DNA from: Clostridiales bacterium
Lineage (GTDB): Bacteria; Bacillota; Clostridia; Oscillospirales; CAG-272
Direction: 5' to 3'
Assembly (NCBI GenBank): GCA_022793655.1
Contig: JAAWDG010000017.1
Location: 1-64,000, forward strand
Length of the DNA stretch: 64,000 bases
Shown piece after piece: positions 25,191 to 34,209 of this stretch (positions within the stretch are counted from its first letter, which is position 1; each line of letters opens with the position of its first letter). The notes under the pieces are model-generated. The model made no database searches. It had not been told where the DNA came from and saw only the letters and a program-made list of their open reading frames with translations. The translations under genes and the position numbers were made by a program.

Positions 25191-26569
25191 AGATGCTTCA
25201 ACTTTTGATTATAGAGTTTGATCATAAAGAAAATACTAAGCATCACCGAAAACACCTCTGCCAAGGGAAACGCATACCAAATAGAATTGACACCACTAAA
25301 ATGATATAAAAGCAGGGCCGCCGGCAAAATCACAATCAGCTGGCGACAAAGAGAGTTAATCATACTATAAATACCATTGCCGAGCGCTTGAAAGGTGGAT
25401 ACAGTAATGATTGAAAAACCAGCAAACAAGAAAGACAAACCCATAATTCGCAAAGCATGAATGCCCATGGTAATTGCCAGTTCCGACAAACTAAATAAAG
25501 CAAGCAGCTCACCTGGAAAAAGCGCAAAAACGGCTAAGCCCAAACACATATAAATCATAGCACAAATAACGGCGATTTTATAAGTACGCATGATTCTTTT
25601 TTTATTGCGCGCTCCATAATTATAAGCAACAATCGGAACCATAGCATTATTTAGGCCGAACACAGGCATAAAGACAAAAGACTGTAATTTAAAATAAGCG
25701 CCAAATACATTTTGACCAGCTGTAACTACATCTTGGCTGGGATCTAACGCAATAATTTTATTAATGCCCACCGTCAGCACACTGGCAATCGACTGCATAA
25801 TAATGGAAGGAAGCCCCACCACAAAGATCTGTTTGACCACTCTTCCTTTCGGCAGCATATAGCGCAAAGAAAGGCTTATCTCATGATTTTTTCTAATATT
25901 AAAATAAATACCCAGAAGAGCGCCGACAATCTGTCCAAGCACCGTAGCGGCCGCCGCACCAGACACGCCCATTGCCGGGAAAGGACCAATGCCGAAAATA
26001 AGCAAATAGTCAAAGACAATGTTCACAATGGCACCAGTGCCCTGGCTAATCATATTAAAAAACGTCTGGCCTGTCGATTGTAAAATACGTTCCATCATGA
26101 CCTGAATAAAAATACCGATGGAACCAATTGTCACAATACGCACATACGCAGTGCCGTATTCAATAATTTCAGGTACGTCGGTTTGAAACGCATAAAACGA
26201 AGGCGCCGCGATACCGGCAATCACCGCGAACACGATATAAGAACATACGCTTAAAAAAATGCCGTTACCGGCTGCAAAATTTGCATCTTCAAAATTCTTT
26301 TCCCCTAAACTGCGGGACAAAAAGGAGTTGACACCCACACCGATACCGACTGAAACGGCAATCATCAACGTTTGAATCGGGAATGCCAAATTAACCGCCG
26401 CCAGTGCATAATTAAATTCAGGGTCAAACATACCCACAAACACACTGTCTACGATGTTATACATCGCCTGTACCAGCATAGAGATAATCATCGGTGTTGC
26501 CATGTTGAGAAGAAGCTTGCCCTCGCTCATGACACCCATTTTATTTTCTGCTACATTTGTTTTTTCCAT
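25187..26569 (-). CDS. MATE family multidrug efflux transporter
   Basis: A 460-residue membrane protein with twelve predicted helices in two MatE halves (about 15-175 and 240-400). The start region GKLLLNMATPMIISMLVQAMYNIVDSVFVGMF is diagnostic for the DinF/NorM-type group using sodium or proton gradients. The ATG at 26569 has AAAGGCGG ahead of it; the earlier one at 26593 has none. It is preceded by two tandem promoters with hairpins in between and is followed without gap by topB. Substrate unknown. Confidence 0.92.
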   Translation of the reverse strand: MEKTNVAENKMGVMSEGKLLLNMATPMIISMLVQAMYNIVDSVFVGMFDPEFNYALAAVNLAFPIQTLMIAVSVGIGVGVNSFLSRSLGEKNFEDANFAAGNGIFLSVCSYIVFAVIAGIAAPSFYAFQTDVPEIIEYGTAYVRIVTIGSIGIFIQVMMERILQSTGQTFFNMISQGTGAIVNIVFDYLLIFGIGPFPAMGVSGAAAATVLGQIVGALLGIYFNIRKNHEISLSLRYMLPKGRVVKQIFVVGLPSIIMQSIASVLTVGINKIIALDPSQDVVTAGQNVFGAYFKLQSFVFMPVFGLNNAMVPIVAYNYGARNKKRIMRTYKIAVICAMIYMCLGLAVFALFPGELLALFSLSELAITMGIHALRIMGLSFLFAGFSIITVSTFQALGNGIYSMINSLCRQLIVILPAALLLYHFSGVNSIWYAFPLAEVFSVMLSIFFMIKLYNQKLKHL

Positions 26570-26693
26570 GTTCCGCCTTTCTGCATACTGCAATATTATT
26601 CATAAACTATCCTAAATTTTTTCCGCAATCATAATGTTTGATGGCGCTAGCCTATCTAACACATTGCGATAATCAACAATATTTTGAACTTTA

Positions 26694-26860
26694 AAAGAAA
26701 CCCCATAAGGGTTTCTTTCGTATGATCATGAAGTCCTCATTATACCACAAAACATAGGAAAATACGCCGCTTTTGCGGGGGATTTTCGAGAAGACACCTT
26801 GTTATGTTCGCGCTTTCTTTATGGTGTCTTCATTATACCACATTTTAGTTTTTATTTCAA
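26694..26860 (-). promoter_or_regulatory. Two tandem promoters and hairpins upstream of the MATE gene
   Basis: Distal promoter: TTGAAA, 17 bases, TATAAT (26832-26837, with upstream TG), abutted by a GAAGACACC/GGTGTCTTC dyad (26790-26831). Proximal promoter: extended TGnTATAAT (26739-26744) without a good -35. Between it and the gene lies a 10-bp hairpin (26694-26718) with CCC/GGG ends and a short T run, possibly an attenuator. Confidence 0.6.
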
Positions 26861-26962
26861 TGTTTAGGGCACCCAATATGACAAAAGTCCTCCCCAAAAA
26901 TATAGTTGTTAAGAACAAATAAATAGACTGATTTACCATATCTCTCATTTTTTCATGTTTAA

Positions 26963-26997
26963 AAGCCTGTCTGTATCTTAACGATACAGGCAGGCTT
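26963..26997 (-). terminator. Terminator of the aminotransferase gene
   Basis: Perfect-to-one-mismatch 15-bp stem (AAGCCTG... ) with a five-base loop and a short T run on the minus strand, 50 bases beyond the stop codon. Confidence 0.8.
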
Positions 26998-27046
26998 CCA
27001 AAAGATTTACTGCATACTTTTATCGCAATATAAAAATATATTGTTA

Positions 27047-28216
27047 TTATTTGTATATTGTCATTTTTTGCCGAAGGCTCTCTAAACGATTCAGCGCTTC
27101 ATATAATGTCTCGTCCTTCTTCGCAAAATGCAAGCGAATCAGATGGTGAACCGGCTCTTTAAAAAAGCTGGAGCCTGGTACCGCTCCTACGCCCACCTCT
27201 TTCGCCATTAACTCGCAAAATGTTACGTCCGAATCATAGCCGAATTCCGATATATCGAGCAATACATAATAAGCGCCCTCCGGCACCGTATGGGCAATAC
27301 CTAAATCATCAAGGCCTTTTAAAAACAAATCCCGTTTCTTGGTATATTTATCCTGCAGTTCTTGATAATATGCATCATCAAACCGCAAGCCAACTACGGC
27401 GGCCTCCTGCAAAGGCGCTGCCGCGCCTACGGTCAGGAAATCATGCACCTTTTTTGCCACTTCAATGATTGACGCAGGCGCAATAATATAGCCAAGCCGC
27501 CAACCGGTAATGGAATAGGTTTTGGATAAAGACGAACAAGAAATCGTCCGCTCCCACATACCGGGCAACGAAGCAAAATACACATGTTGATTAGGCTTGT
27601 ATACAATATGTTCATACACCTCATCGGTAATCACAAACGTATCATACTTCTTGGCAAAATCGGCAATCTGTTTGAGTTCATCATAGGTAAACACTTTGCC
27701 GCATGGATTTGACGGATTGCACAGAATCAGCGCTTTAGGATGCTGTTTAAATGCGGCCTCCAGCACATCAGCATCGAAATTGAACTCGGGCGGACACAAG
27801 GGAACATAAATCGGTTCTGCACCTGAAAGAATGGTGTCCGCACCATAATTTTCATAAAACGGCGAAAACACAATCACCTTATCGCCGGGATTTGTCACAC
27901 TCATCATCGCAGCCATCATCGCCTCGGTACTGCCGCAAGTCACGACAATTTCACGGTTGGGATCAATCGCTCGGCCCATGAGACGAGACTGCTTTTCGGC
28001 CAATGCTTCTCTGAAATTCTGCGCCCCCCATGTAATCGAATATTGATGGAAATCCTCTTTAGCCACTTGTGCTAAACGATCCAGAATTGCCTTTGGCGGG
28101 TCAAAGTCTGGAAAACCCTGGGATAAATTTACGGCCCCATATTGTAAGGAGACTCTTGTCATTCGACGAATGACCGAATCGGTAAATGTTTCTGTTCGCT
28201 TCGAAAGTTCCGGCAT
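27047..28216 (-). CDS. Class I/II PLP-dependent aminotransferase
   Basis: A 389-residue fold-type I aminotransferase. The PLP lysine lies in CSSLSKTYSITGWRLGY near residue 230, NPSNPCGKVFTYDEL near 167 binds the cofactor, and the start region VNLSQGFPDFDPP is typical of the kynurenine/aspartate/aromatic subgroup. It lies 15 bases after the aryl-CoA ligase gene in one operon. A role in aromatic amino-acid breakdown is plausible (amino acid to aryl-pyruvate), but the linking ferredoxin oxidoreductase is not in the window. Confidence 0.9.
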   Translation of the reverse strand: MPELSKRTETFTDSVIRRMTRVSLQYGAVNLSQGFPDFDPPKAILDRLAQVAKEDFHQYSITWGAQNFREALAEKQSRLMGRAIDPNREIVVTCGSTEAMMAAMMSVTNPGDKVIVFSPFYENYGADTILSGAEPIYVPLCPPEFNFDADVLEAAFKQHPKALILCNPSNPCGKVFTYDELKQIADFAKKYDTFVITDEVYEHIVYKPNQHVYFASLPGMWERTISCSSLSKTYSITGWRLGYIIAPASIIEVAKKVHDFLTVGAAAPLQEAAVVGLRFDDAYYQELQDKYTKKRDLFLKGLDDLGIAHTVPEGAYYVLLDISEFGYDSDVTFCELMAKEVGVGAVPGSSFFKEPVHHLIRLHFAKKDETLYEALNRLESLRQKMTIYK

Positions 28217-28231
28217 GTCGTTTCCTCCCTC

Positions 28232-29572
28232 TTAATTGCTTTTATTAGAACTGCGTTCGTCTATAATGCGTTTTGATTTGTGTTCAGAACGAGTATCCAA
28301 CTCTCCATCTGGATGCACCACTACTTCGGCCGGTTTCACACCAATACGCGCTTTCAGCGCAGCCGAAACCTCGGCCGCAACTTCTGCATCGGATCTTGTA
28401 TTATCTGCATTTTTTTCAATTTCTACCGCGTATTTACATGTGTAATTTTTTTCAAATACACGAATTAAATACTCCCCTGTGATGCCAGGTAGTTCGCGAA
28501 TGACAGCCTCAATATCACTCGGGAACACATTCACAGCCGATACAATGAACATATCGTCCTTTCGGCCATTGATGTGAATACGGCCATGCGTACGTCCGCA
28601 AGAACAAGGTGTATTGTCAATCCAGCCAATATCACCGGTACGAAAACGTATCAGTGGACGAGCATGCTTGCGCAAGGTTGTAAAAACAAGCTCTCCCACT
28701 TCACCCGGCGCCAACACCTCTCCCGTGTGAATGTCAACTGTTTCCACCAGAATGTGATCCTCAGCGATATGCAAACCGTCTTTTGCCTCACACATAGCAG
28801 CGCACGCGCCAAAAATATCGGATAAGCCATAAAAATCGTAAACTTCCGCTCCCCAAAGCTCTTCAATCGCATTTCTGGTTGCGTCAATGGAACCACCAAG
28901 CTCCCCGGCGACGATAATTTTCTTAATATTCAAGTCTTTCTTGGGATCAATTCCAGATTTCAAGGCTTTTTCGCCAAGCTGCCATGCATAGGACGGGCTG
29001 GTCCAAATGATGGTCGGCTGATAGGTTTTTAGCACAAAAAGCAGTCGTTCACTCGGCAATGTGCCACCCCAAATACAAAGCGCACCAAGATTTTGCGCGC
29101 CAATGACATCCGGTCCCCCAACATATAACGAGAAATTCAGCGCATGTACATATCGATCACTCGGCCGCATGCCGACCTGCCAGAACCAGCGGCTCTCGGT
29201 ATCTTGAAACTCATCAAAATCTTTTTTGGTAAACGGACTCATTGTTGGCACACCAGTTGAACCCGATGAGGTCGAAATAAAAACAACATCTTCCTCTGGC
29301 ACAGCTGCTAATTCACCCAAAAATGAACCTACGCCTTGTGTATCCCGCTGGGTTGTCTTATTAATAAACGGAAATTTTTCAATATCTTTTAACGTTTTGA
29401 TCTCCGAAGGTTTCACACCCGCTTGGTCGAAAGATCTTTTATAATACGGCGCATGATCATAAGCAAACTGCACAATCTCCTGCAAATCCGCTAACTGACG
29501 CTTCTCAAGTTCCGCATGCGGAAGGGTCTCTAATTCTTCGTTCCAATATTTGCTCGTATTCTCTTTTTTCAT
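28232..29572 (-). CDS. paaK: Phenylacetate-CoA ligase family enzyme
   Basis: A 446-residue adenylate-forming enzyme making aryl-acetyl-CoA from an aryl acetate, CoA and ATP. The P-loop VFISTSSGSTGVPTMSPFT is at about residues 94-112, YDFYGLSDIFG near 243 and RFRTGDIGWID near 305. The C-terminal domain has VFPSDIEAVIRELPGI. Length is normal for PaaK. In gut Clostridia such genes are often paired with aromatic aminotransferases, as here. The true acid (phenylacetate, indoleacetate or other) cannot be read from sequence. A leader with two promoters and a terminator precedes it. Confidence 0.9.
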   Translation of the reverse strand: MKKENTSKYWNEELETLPHAELEKRQLADLQEIVQFAYDHAPYYKRSFDQAGVKPSEIKTLKDIEKFPFINKTTQRDTQGVGSFLGELAAVPEEDVVFISTSSGSTGVPTMSPFTKKDFDEFQDTESRWFWQVGMRPSDRYVHALNFSLYVGGPDVIGAQNLGALCIWGGTLPSERLLFVLKTYQPTIIWTSPSYAWQLGEKALKSGIDPKKDLNIKKIIVAGELGGSIDATRNAIEELWGAEVYDFYGLSDIFGACAAMCEAKDGLHIAEDHILVETVDIHTGEVLAPGEVGELVFTTLRKHARPLIRFRTGDIGWIDNTPCSCGRTHGRIHINGRKDDMFIVSAVNVFPSDIEAVIRELPGITGEYLIRVFEKNYTCKYAVEIEKNADNTRSDAEVAAEVSAALKARIGVKPAEVVVHPDGELDTRSEHKSKRIIDERSSNKSN

Positions 29573-29605
29573 ACCGTTCGCCTCCTAAGACATTTTAATA
29601 TTATC

Positions 29606-29641
29606 TAAAAATTAAAAGAAGCCACTTTTCAGCGGCTTCTT
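29606..29641 (-). terminator. Terminator-type hairpin between paaK promoter and start
   Basis: On the minus strand AAGAAGCC/GGCTTCTT pairs over a ten-base loop and is followed by TTTTAATTTTT. It lies only 45 bases ahead of the paaK start and downstream of both promoters, so it can act as an attenuator. Confidence 0.75.
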
Positions 29642-29950
29642 ATCGTTTACAATCATTGATACCCGTTGAAAGATAAACTTTCAACAAAAAATCTTTCAAC
29701 GAAAGAAAAACTTTCAATCGATACAGCCCCTTTTTTCGTTACACAATATTGTTACGCGGCAAACACTTCAAAATCTGCTATTTCAACTTTGTCAGATTTT
29801 TCTAAAACCGATTTATTTTTCTATATTATAGCGTAAAAATTTCAGTTCTCTCAAAGTTTATCGTTTCCAGCCTTGTTGGCTGCAAGATAAACTTTTTAAG
29901 AACAGGCCATACGGCTTGTTCTTATTATAACGTAAAAAAGAAACTGCGTC
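29642..29950 (-). promoter_or_regulatory. Long regulated leader of the paaK-aminotransferase operon
   Basis: Two minus-strand -10 boxes (TATAAT at 29924-29929 and 29825-29830). The first is abutted by a dyad with 11-bp arms (29898-29923). The leader then carries AAAGTTTATCTTG and a stem AAAGTTTATC/GATAAACTTT with CAGCC/GGCTG inside (29853-29895). Further on, GTTGAAAGTTTATCTTTCAAC-type repeats occur near 29664-29716. The set of stems before a terminator suggests transcription attenuation; no T-box or known riboswitch consensus was found. Confidence 0.6.
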
Positions 29951-30011
29951 TAATACCACATAAATATGATAGGTTATAGCTTAAATCTATAACTCATGCA
30001 TAGTTTAGCGG

Positions 30012-30938
30012 TTATTTTGTTTGTTCGCTCAAATATCTCTTGGTCTCCTCAATATATAATTGCCCCATCTGGCTTAAAATCTGATTTTTTTTCACAATAT
30101 AGCCAATTTCCATTTGATCATTGGCTACATCACCCGATGATGCAAATGGAATGGCCACATAATCAGGGCCATTTAATTCTTCGCAAATAATGCCGGAACA
30201 AAGGGTATATCCATTTAAGCCAACCATTAAATTCAGCATAGTAGCCCGATCATTTGCCTTGATCGTCCGCGGATATTCGTTCGTGCTAAGAATTTCTTCA
30301 GCAAAATAAAAGGAACTGTTTCCGCCCTGTTCAAATGAAAGACACGGAAAAGCACTTAGCTGCTCCATGCAAATAGTCTGACAGTTCGCTAACGGATGCC
30401 CTTTCCAAAGATACACATATACACTGCAATCAATCAGCTTATGAAATTCCAAATCATTTGTTTTTAACAATTTCAGAATAACCGCACGGTTAAATTGGCT
30501 TAGATACAAAATGCCGATTTCACTTTTTAAGGTGCTGACATCTTCAATAACTTCTTTTGTTTTTGTTTCTCTGATCGCAAATTCATATTCAACCATATTG
30601 AACTGCTTGACCATTTCTACAAATGTCTTTACCGCAAAAGAATAATGCTGTGCGGAAACACCGAATTTTTTCTTCAGCGTCCCCGCTTCCCCATATTTAT
30701 CCATCAGCGTCTCATACTGATGGTATACTTGCCTTGCATAAGTCAAAAATTCGGCGCCGTCATTGGTCAGCGTGACGCCCCGGCCGCTCCGATAAAAAAT
30801 CACGATGCCAAGCTCCCGCTCTAAATCATGCACAGCCGCACTTAAAGAAGGCTGAGACACATACAGAATTTCTGCCGCTTTATTAAGCGAACCAGTCTCT
30901 GAGATTGTAATCACATAATACAGCTGCTGCAACGTCAT
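30012..30938 (-). CDS. LysR-type transcriptional regulator
   Basis: A 308-residue regulator. The winged-helix DNA-binding domain covers residues 1-60 (TLQQLYYVITISETGSLNKAAEILYVSQPSLSAAVHDLERELG); the effector-binding domain follows from about 90. It sits 17 bases after mutS2 on the same strand and may share that transcript. It lies just upstream of the paaK operon, which is a natural candidate target, but no LysR-type T-N11-A site was clearly seen there. The effector is unknown. Confidence 0.9.
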   Translation of the reverse strand: MTLQQLYYVITISETGSLNKAAEILYVSQPSLSAAVHDLERELGIVIFYRSGRGVTLTNDGAEFLTYARQVYHQYETLMDKYGEAGTLKKKFGVSAQHYSFAVKTFVEMVKQFNMVEYEFAIRETKTKEVIEDVSTLKSEIGILYLSQFNRAVILKLLKTNDLEFHKLIDCSVYVYLWKGHPLANCQTICMEQLSAFPCLSFEQGGNSSFYFAEEILSTNEYPRTIKANDRATMLNLMVGLNGYTLCSGIICEELNGPDYVAIPFASSGDVANDQMEIGYIVKKNQILSQMGQLYIEETKRYLSEQTK

Positions 30939-30955
30939 TTTGTCTGCCGCCTTTC

Positions 30956-33349
30956 TTATTTTAATTCCACCACCGTAACGCCAGCGTCGCCCTCACCGAT
31001 TTGTCCATTGCGAAAAGACTGAATACGGGCGTCTTTCTTTAATTGGGTTTGAATGAACGTCCGTAATGCGCCTGTCCCTTTACCATGCACAATCGTCACC
31101 TGATGCACACCCGAGAGTAGCGCATCATCTAAATATTTATCACAGGTCCACCACGCGTCATCGCCTGTCATGCCCCGCAAATCAATCTCGGGTGAAAACG
31201 CTCGCGGCGCTGAAGGGCGATATTGCTTGGCAGGTATACTTTTACCCTCTTTCGATGTAAACAACAAGCCTTTATCTTCGGCCAACACCAAATTCTGAAT
31301 GGTGGTCTTGGTGGTTAAGCGGCCCGCTGCAACCGTTACGTTGCCTTTAGCGTCCGGCCCGGACACGACTGTGCCACGCCGCCCCACGTTTTTGAGATAA
31401 ACTTCATCGCCCTGCTTTATTGGGCGAGAAGGTTGTGCCGACTCGGTTTCATTAAACGCAATGTCATGTATATCCGTGTTTGCCTGGCGCAGCTGCCGCC
31501 GAATTTTACGGCGCGATTCTTCTAATGCCTTGGCAAAATCTTCTGCATCCTTTTTCTTCTTGAGCGTTTCTAACTCTGCAAACACACGATCACTGACGAC
31601 CTTAGCACTCTTTAACACCGAAACCGACTCGGCTCTTGCACGGTTAATTTCCTTTTCGGCCGCCAGCATCATTTGCTCAATACGTTTCTCTTCTCCTGCC
31701 TTATATGCCTCTAAAGCGCGTTTTGCTTCTTTCGCGCGCGCTTCGTTTTCCTCCATCGCTATACGAGAACGCTCTAACTTTTCAATCACCTGCTCAAACC
31801 GCTTCTCATCAGCACGAACATACCCTTTGGCACGATCGATAATCGCCGGTGCCAGGCCTAACCGGCTGGAAATCGCAAACGCATTCGATTTTCCGGGCGT
31901 ACCAATGAGCAATCGATAGGTTGGCCGCAGTGTATTCACATCAAATTCGCAAGAAGCATTACAAACCCCTTCGGTATCTAACGCATAGACTTTTAACTCG
32001 GCATAATGAGTCGTAGCCGCGCACAAGGCCTTTTGCTCCCGCACATTTTCAATGATCGCAATGGCTAACGCCGCGCCCTCGGTAGGATCGGTACCCGAAC
32101 CAAGTTCATCAAACAACACAAGCGAACGATCACCAACAGCGCCTAATATATCCACAATGCGTACCATATGAGCTGAAAAAGTAGAAAGAGATTGCTCTAT
32201 ACTCTGCTCATCGCCAATATCGGCCAACACATTGTCAAACACACATAGGCGAGAGGTATCATCACAAGGGATGTGCAAACCAGCCTGTGCCATCATGACC
32301 AAAAGACCCATGGTTTTCAGCGCCACCGTCTTGCCGCCCGTATTGGGACCTGTAATCACAAGCGTATCATACTCGCCGCCTAAAACAGCGGTAATCGGTA
32401 CCGCGCGTTCTTTTACTAACAAGGGATGACGCGCTCTTTTTAACTCAATGATACGCTCATCCACAAGATGAACCGCCGAAGCATCGAGTTTATAGGAAAG
32501 AGTCGCCTTAGCGAAAATAAAAGCAAGCTCGGTCACCAATTCATAATTTTCATTCAACAGTGAAGCCGCTTGTGCGGTCTCGGCAGACAGTGCATAAAGA
32601 ATCCGTTCAATTTCATCTTTTTCGGCACTTTCTAACTCTCTTAGTTCATTATTGGCCTCGACAACCGCCATAGGCTCAATAAATAAAGTAGCACCCGAAC
32701 TGGAAGTCTCGTGCAAAAGGCCCTTAATTTCATTTCGATATTCGGCTTTAACCGGAATCACATACCGACCGCCCCGCATGGTTACAATATTGTCCTGCAA
32801 AAACTTAGCATATTTGCCGGAACTGACCGTCTGCTGCAAAGTCTCTTTAATGCGGCTGTTCGCCCGGCGCATTTTTCGCCGTATCTCCGAAAGGGCGGGG
32901 CTGGCTTCATCAGCCAGCATATCATCTGAAATAATTGCCTTTTTGATAGCGTCCTCTAAAGGCCGATAGGGCTGCAAAAGAGAAAACAACTCATCAAGCG
33001 AGGTTTCCTCTCTCTGATCGGTACGAATGTAGGTCAAAAGTCCCCGCACCACATACAGTAAATTTGCTACATCTAATAGTTCTCTATGCGTCAGCATTGC
33101 CCCTTTATCGGCGCGATCAGTCGCACTGGTAATATCACTGACGCCGCCAAAAGAAGGCGTCCCTTTGATGGCCGCTAAGGCTTTAGCGTCGGTCGTTTGC
33201 TGCAAGTTTGCTAAAATCAGCGCCTTTTCGGTCTCTGGCCGCAAGGCTAACGCCTTTTGCTTCGCCCCCGTCGTCAGCGCACAATCGGCTAACAGGGATA
33301 ATATTTTATCAAACTCAAGCGTTTGTATATATTGGTCAAAATTATTCAT
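30956..33349 (-). CDS. mutS2: Endonuclease MutS2 (collided-ribosome/recombination factor)
   Basis: A 797-residue ATPase of the MutS2 family, which in Firmicutes splits collided ribosomes (RqcU) and can suppress recombination. MutS core and clamp helices occupy about 1-300. Walker A ITGPNTGGKT is near 330, DELGSGTDPTEG near 405. A long charged coiled coil lies at about 510-620, and the C-terminal Smr nuclease domain (EIDLRGMTGDDAWW, VTIVHGKGTGALR) at about 720-797. I chose the ATG at 33349, six bases after GGAG; earlier in-frame starts add up to eight residues. Mismatch-binding domain I is absent, as expected for MutS2. Confidence 0.95.
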   Translation of the reverse strand: MNNFDQYIQTLEFDKILSLLADCALTTGAKQKALALRPETEKALILANLQQTTDAKALAAIKGTPSFGGVSDITSATDRADKGAMLTHRELLDVANLLYVVRGLLTYIRTDQREETSLDELFSLLQPYRPLEDAIKKAIISDDMLADEASPALSEIRRKMRRANSRIKETLQQTVSSGKYAKFLQDNIVTMRGGRYVIPVKAEYRNEIKGLLHETSSSGATLFIEPMAVVEANNELRELESAEKDEIERILYALSAETAQAASLLNENYELVTELAFIFAKATLSYKLDASAVHLVDERIIELKRARHPLLVKERAVPITAVLGGEYDTLVITGPNTGGKTVALKTMGLLVMMAQAGLHIPCDDTSRLCVFDNVLADIGDEQSIEQSLSTFSAHMVRIVDILGAVGDRSLVLFDELGSGTDPTEGAALAIAIIENVREQKALCAATTHYAELKVYALDTEGVCNASCEFDVNTLRPTYRLLIGTPGKSNAFAISSRLGLAPAIIDRAKGYVRADEKRFEQVIEKLERSRIAMEENEARAKEAKRALEAYKAGEEKRIEQMMLAAEKEINRARAESVSVLKSAKVVSDRVFAELETLKKKKDAEDFAKALEESRRKIRRQLRQANTDIHDIAFNETESAQPSRPIKQGDEVYLKNVGRRGTVVSGPDAKGNVTVAAGRLTTKTTIQNLVLAEDKGLLFTSKEGKSIPAKQYRPSAPRAFSPEIDLRGMTGDDAWWTCDKYLDDALLSGVHQVTIVHGKGTGALRTFIQTQLKKDARIQSFRNGQIGEGDAGVTVVELK

Positions 33350-33417
33350 CATAATCTCCATTTTGCTGCGCACTCGCGCGCAGCAATACAGTGTTCAGTC
33401 TAAATCCATTATCAAGT

Positions 33418-34173
33418 TCATGTAAAGAGCATGGTTCGATAAAAAGTGAGCGTTTCAAAACGTTTATCGACATGATAACCAAGATAGTTTTCAGCCAATT
33501 GATCTAAGACGGCCAAATCTTCTTCCGGAACAGAAAAAGCAAATAATCTAGCCAGCGGCGCAAATACAGACCACCGCATGGCTTTTAAAACGGCCGGGTT
33601 CACTGGCACAAGACCACTTGGCGCTTGTTTTACATGCTCTAGACAATAAAGCATGCCCTCTTGCATCGCAAAATGCATGCCGGGATCCTCATACTTGCCG
33701 CAAACCGTACAGCCAACCAAATCAGGCATAAAACCTGAAAGCGAGCATGCCCTTAACTCAAATACCGGCTTAATTTGGCTTAGGGGCTTCATTTTTTTCT
33801 CTAATGCGTATAATGTGTTTAAAAGCAGCCGCTGAAGCTGGTTGTCTTTAAGATTTTCACGTGTAAGCTCCTGCACGACTTCCAGCAAATATTGAGAAAG
33901 GGCAAAGGCATTCATATCCTCTCTGATTCCATAAAAATTTTCAATCAGACTCGCTTCTTTCAACCAATAATTTTCTCCTTTTTGATACAGGACTAAATCA
34001 CTATAACAAAAAAGCTGCGCGCACATCATTAGCTTGCTTTTATAACTGCGTGCCCCTTTGCAGAAAACAGGCACACGGCCCATTGTATCGGTAAGAATCA
34101 CTAAAAATTTATCATTTTCTGCATAAATCTGCTCTCGTATCACAATGCCTTTACAAGCAATAAGATGGCTCAC
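33418..34173 (-). CDS. recO: DNA repair protein RecO
   Basis: A 251-residue recombination mediator that anneals DNA and loads RecA with RecR. It has the N-terminal OB fold (residues 1-80, KGIVIREQIYAENDKFLVILTDTMGRVPVFCKGAR). A helical C-terminal region carries a zinc-site CTVCGKYEDPGMHF...YCLEHV at about 156-180. It forms the usual ybeY-era-recO run, 36 bases after era. RecR is encoded separately at 37.3-38.0 kb. Confidence 0.95.
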   Translation of the reverse strand: MSHLIACKGIVIREQIYAENDKFLVILTDTMGRVPVFCKGARSYKSKLMMCAQLFCYSDLVLYQKGENYWLKEASLIENFYGIREDMNAFALSQYLLEVVQELTRENLKDNQLQRLLLNTLYALEKKMKPLSQIKPVFELRACSLSGFMPDLVGCTVCGKYEDPGMHFAMQEGMLYCLEHVKQAPSGLVPVNPAVLKAMRWSVFAPLARLFAFSVPEEDLAVLDQLAENYLGYHVDKRFETLTFYRTMLFT

Positions 34174-34209
34174 TGCAAAGTGCTTCCTTTCCTTCTTTAA
34201 ATCGCGTTT

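Larger units (their letters stand above)
26570..27046. other. Long intergenic region between MATE and aminotransferase genes
   Basis: Apart from the tandem promoters, hairpins and the aminotransferase terminator listed separately, no gene or tRNA is visible. Confidence 0.5.

Noticed and set aside
29606-29950. T-box or known riboswitch in the paaK leader
   Set aside because: No T-box core (AGGGTGGNACCGCG) or specifier-like features, and no glycine, SAM, TPP or lysine consensus was found.
31461-31919. 152-codon plus-strand frame opposite mutS2
   Set aside because: Serine-rich composition typical of a mirror frame of the mutS2 coiled coil; no start signals.
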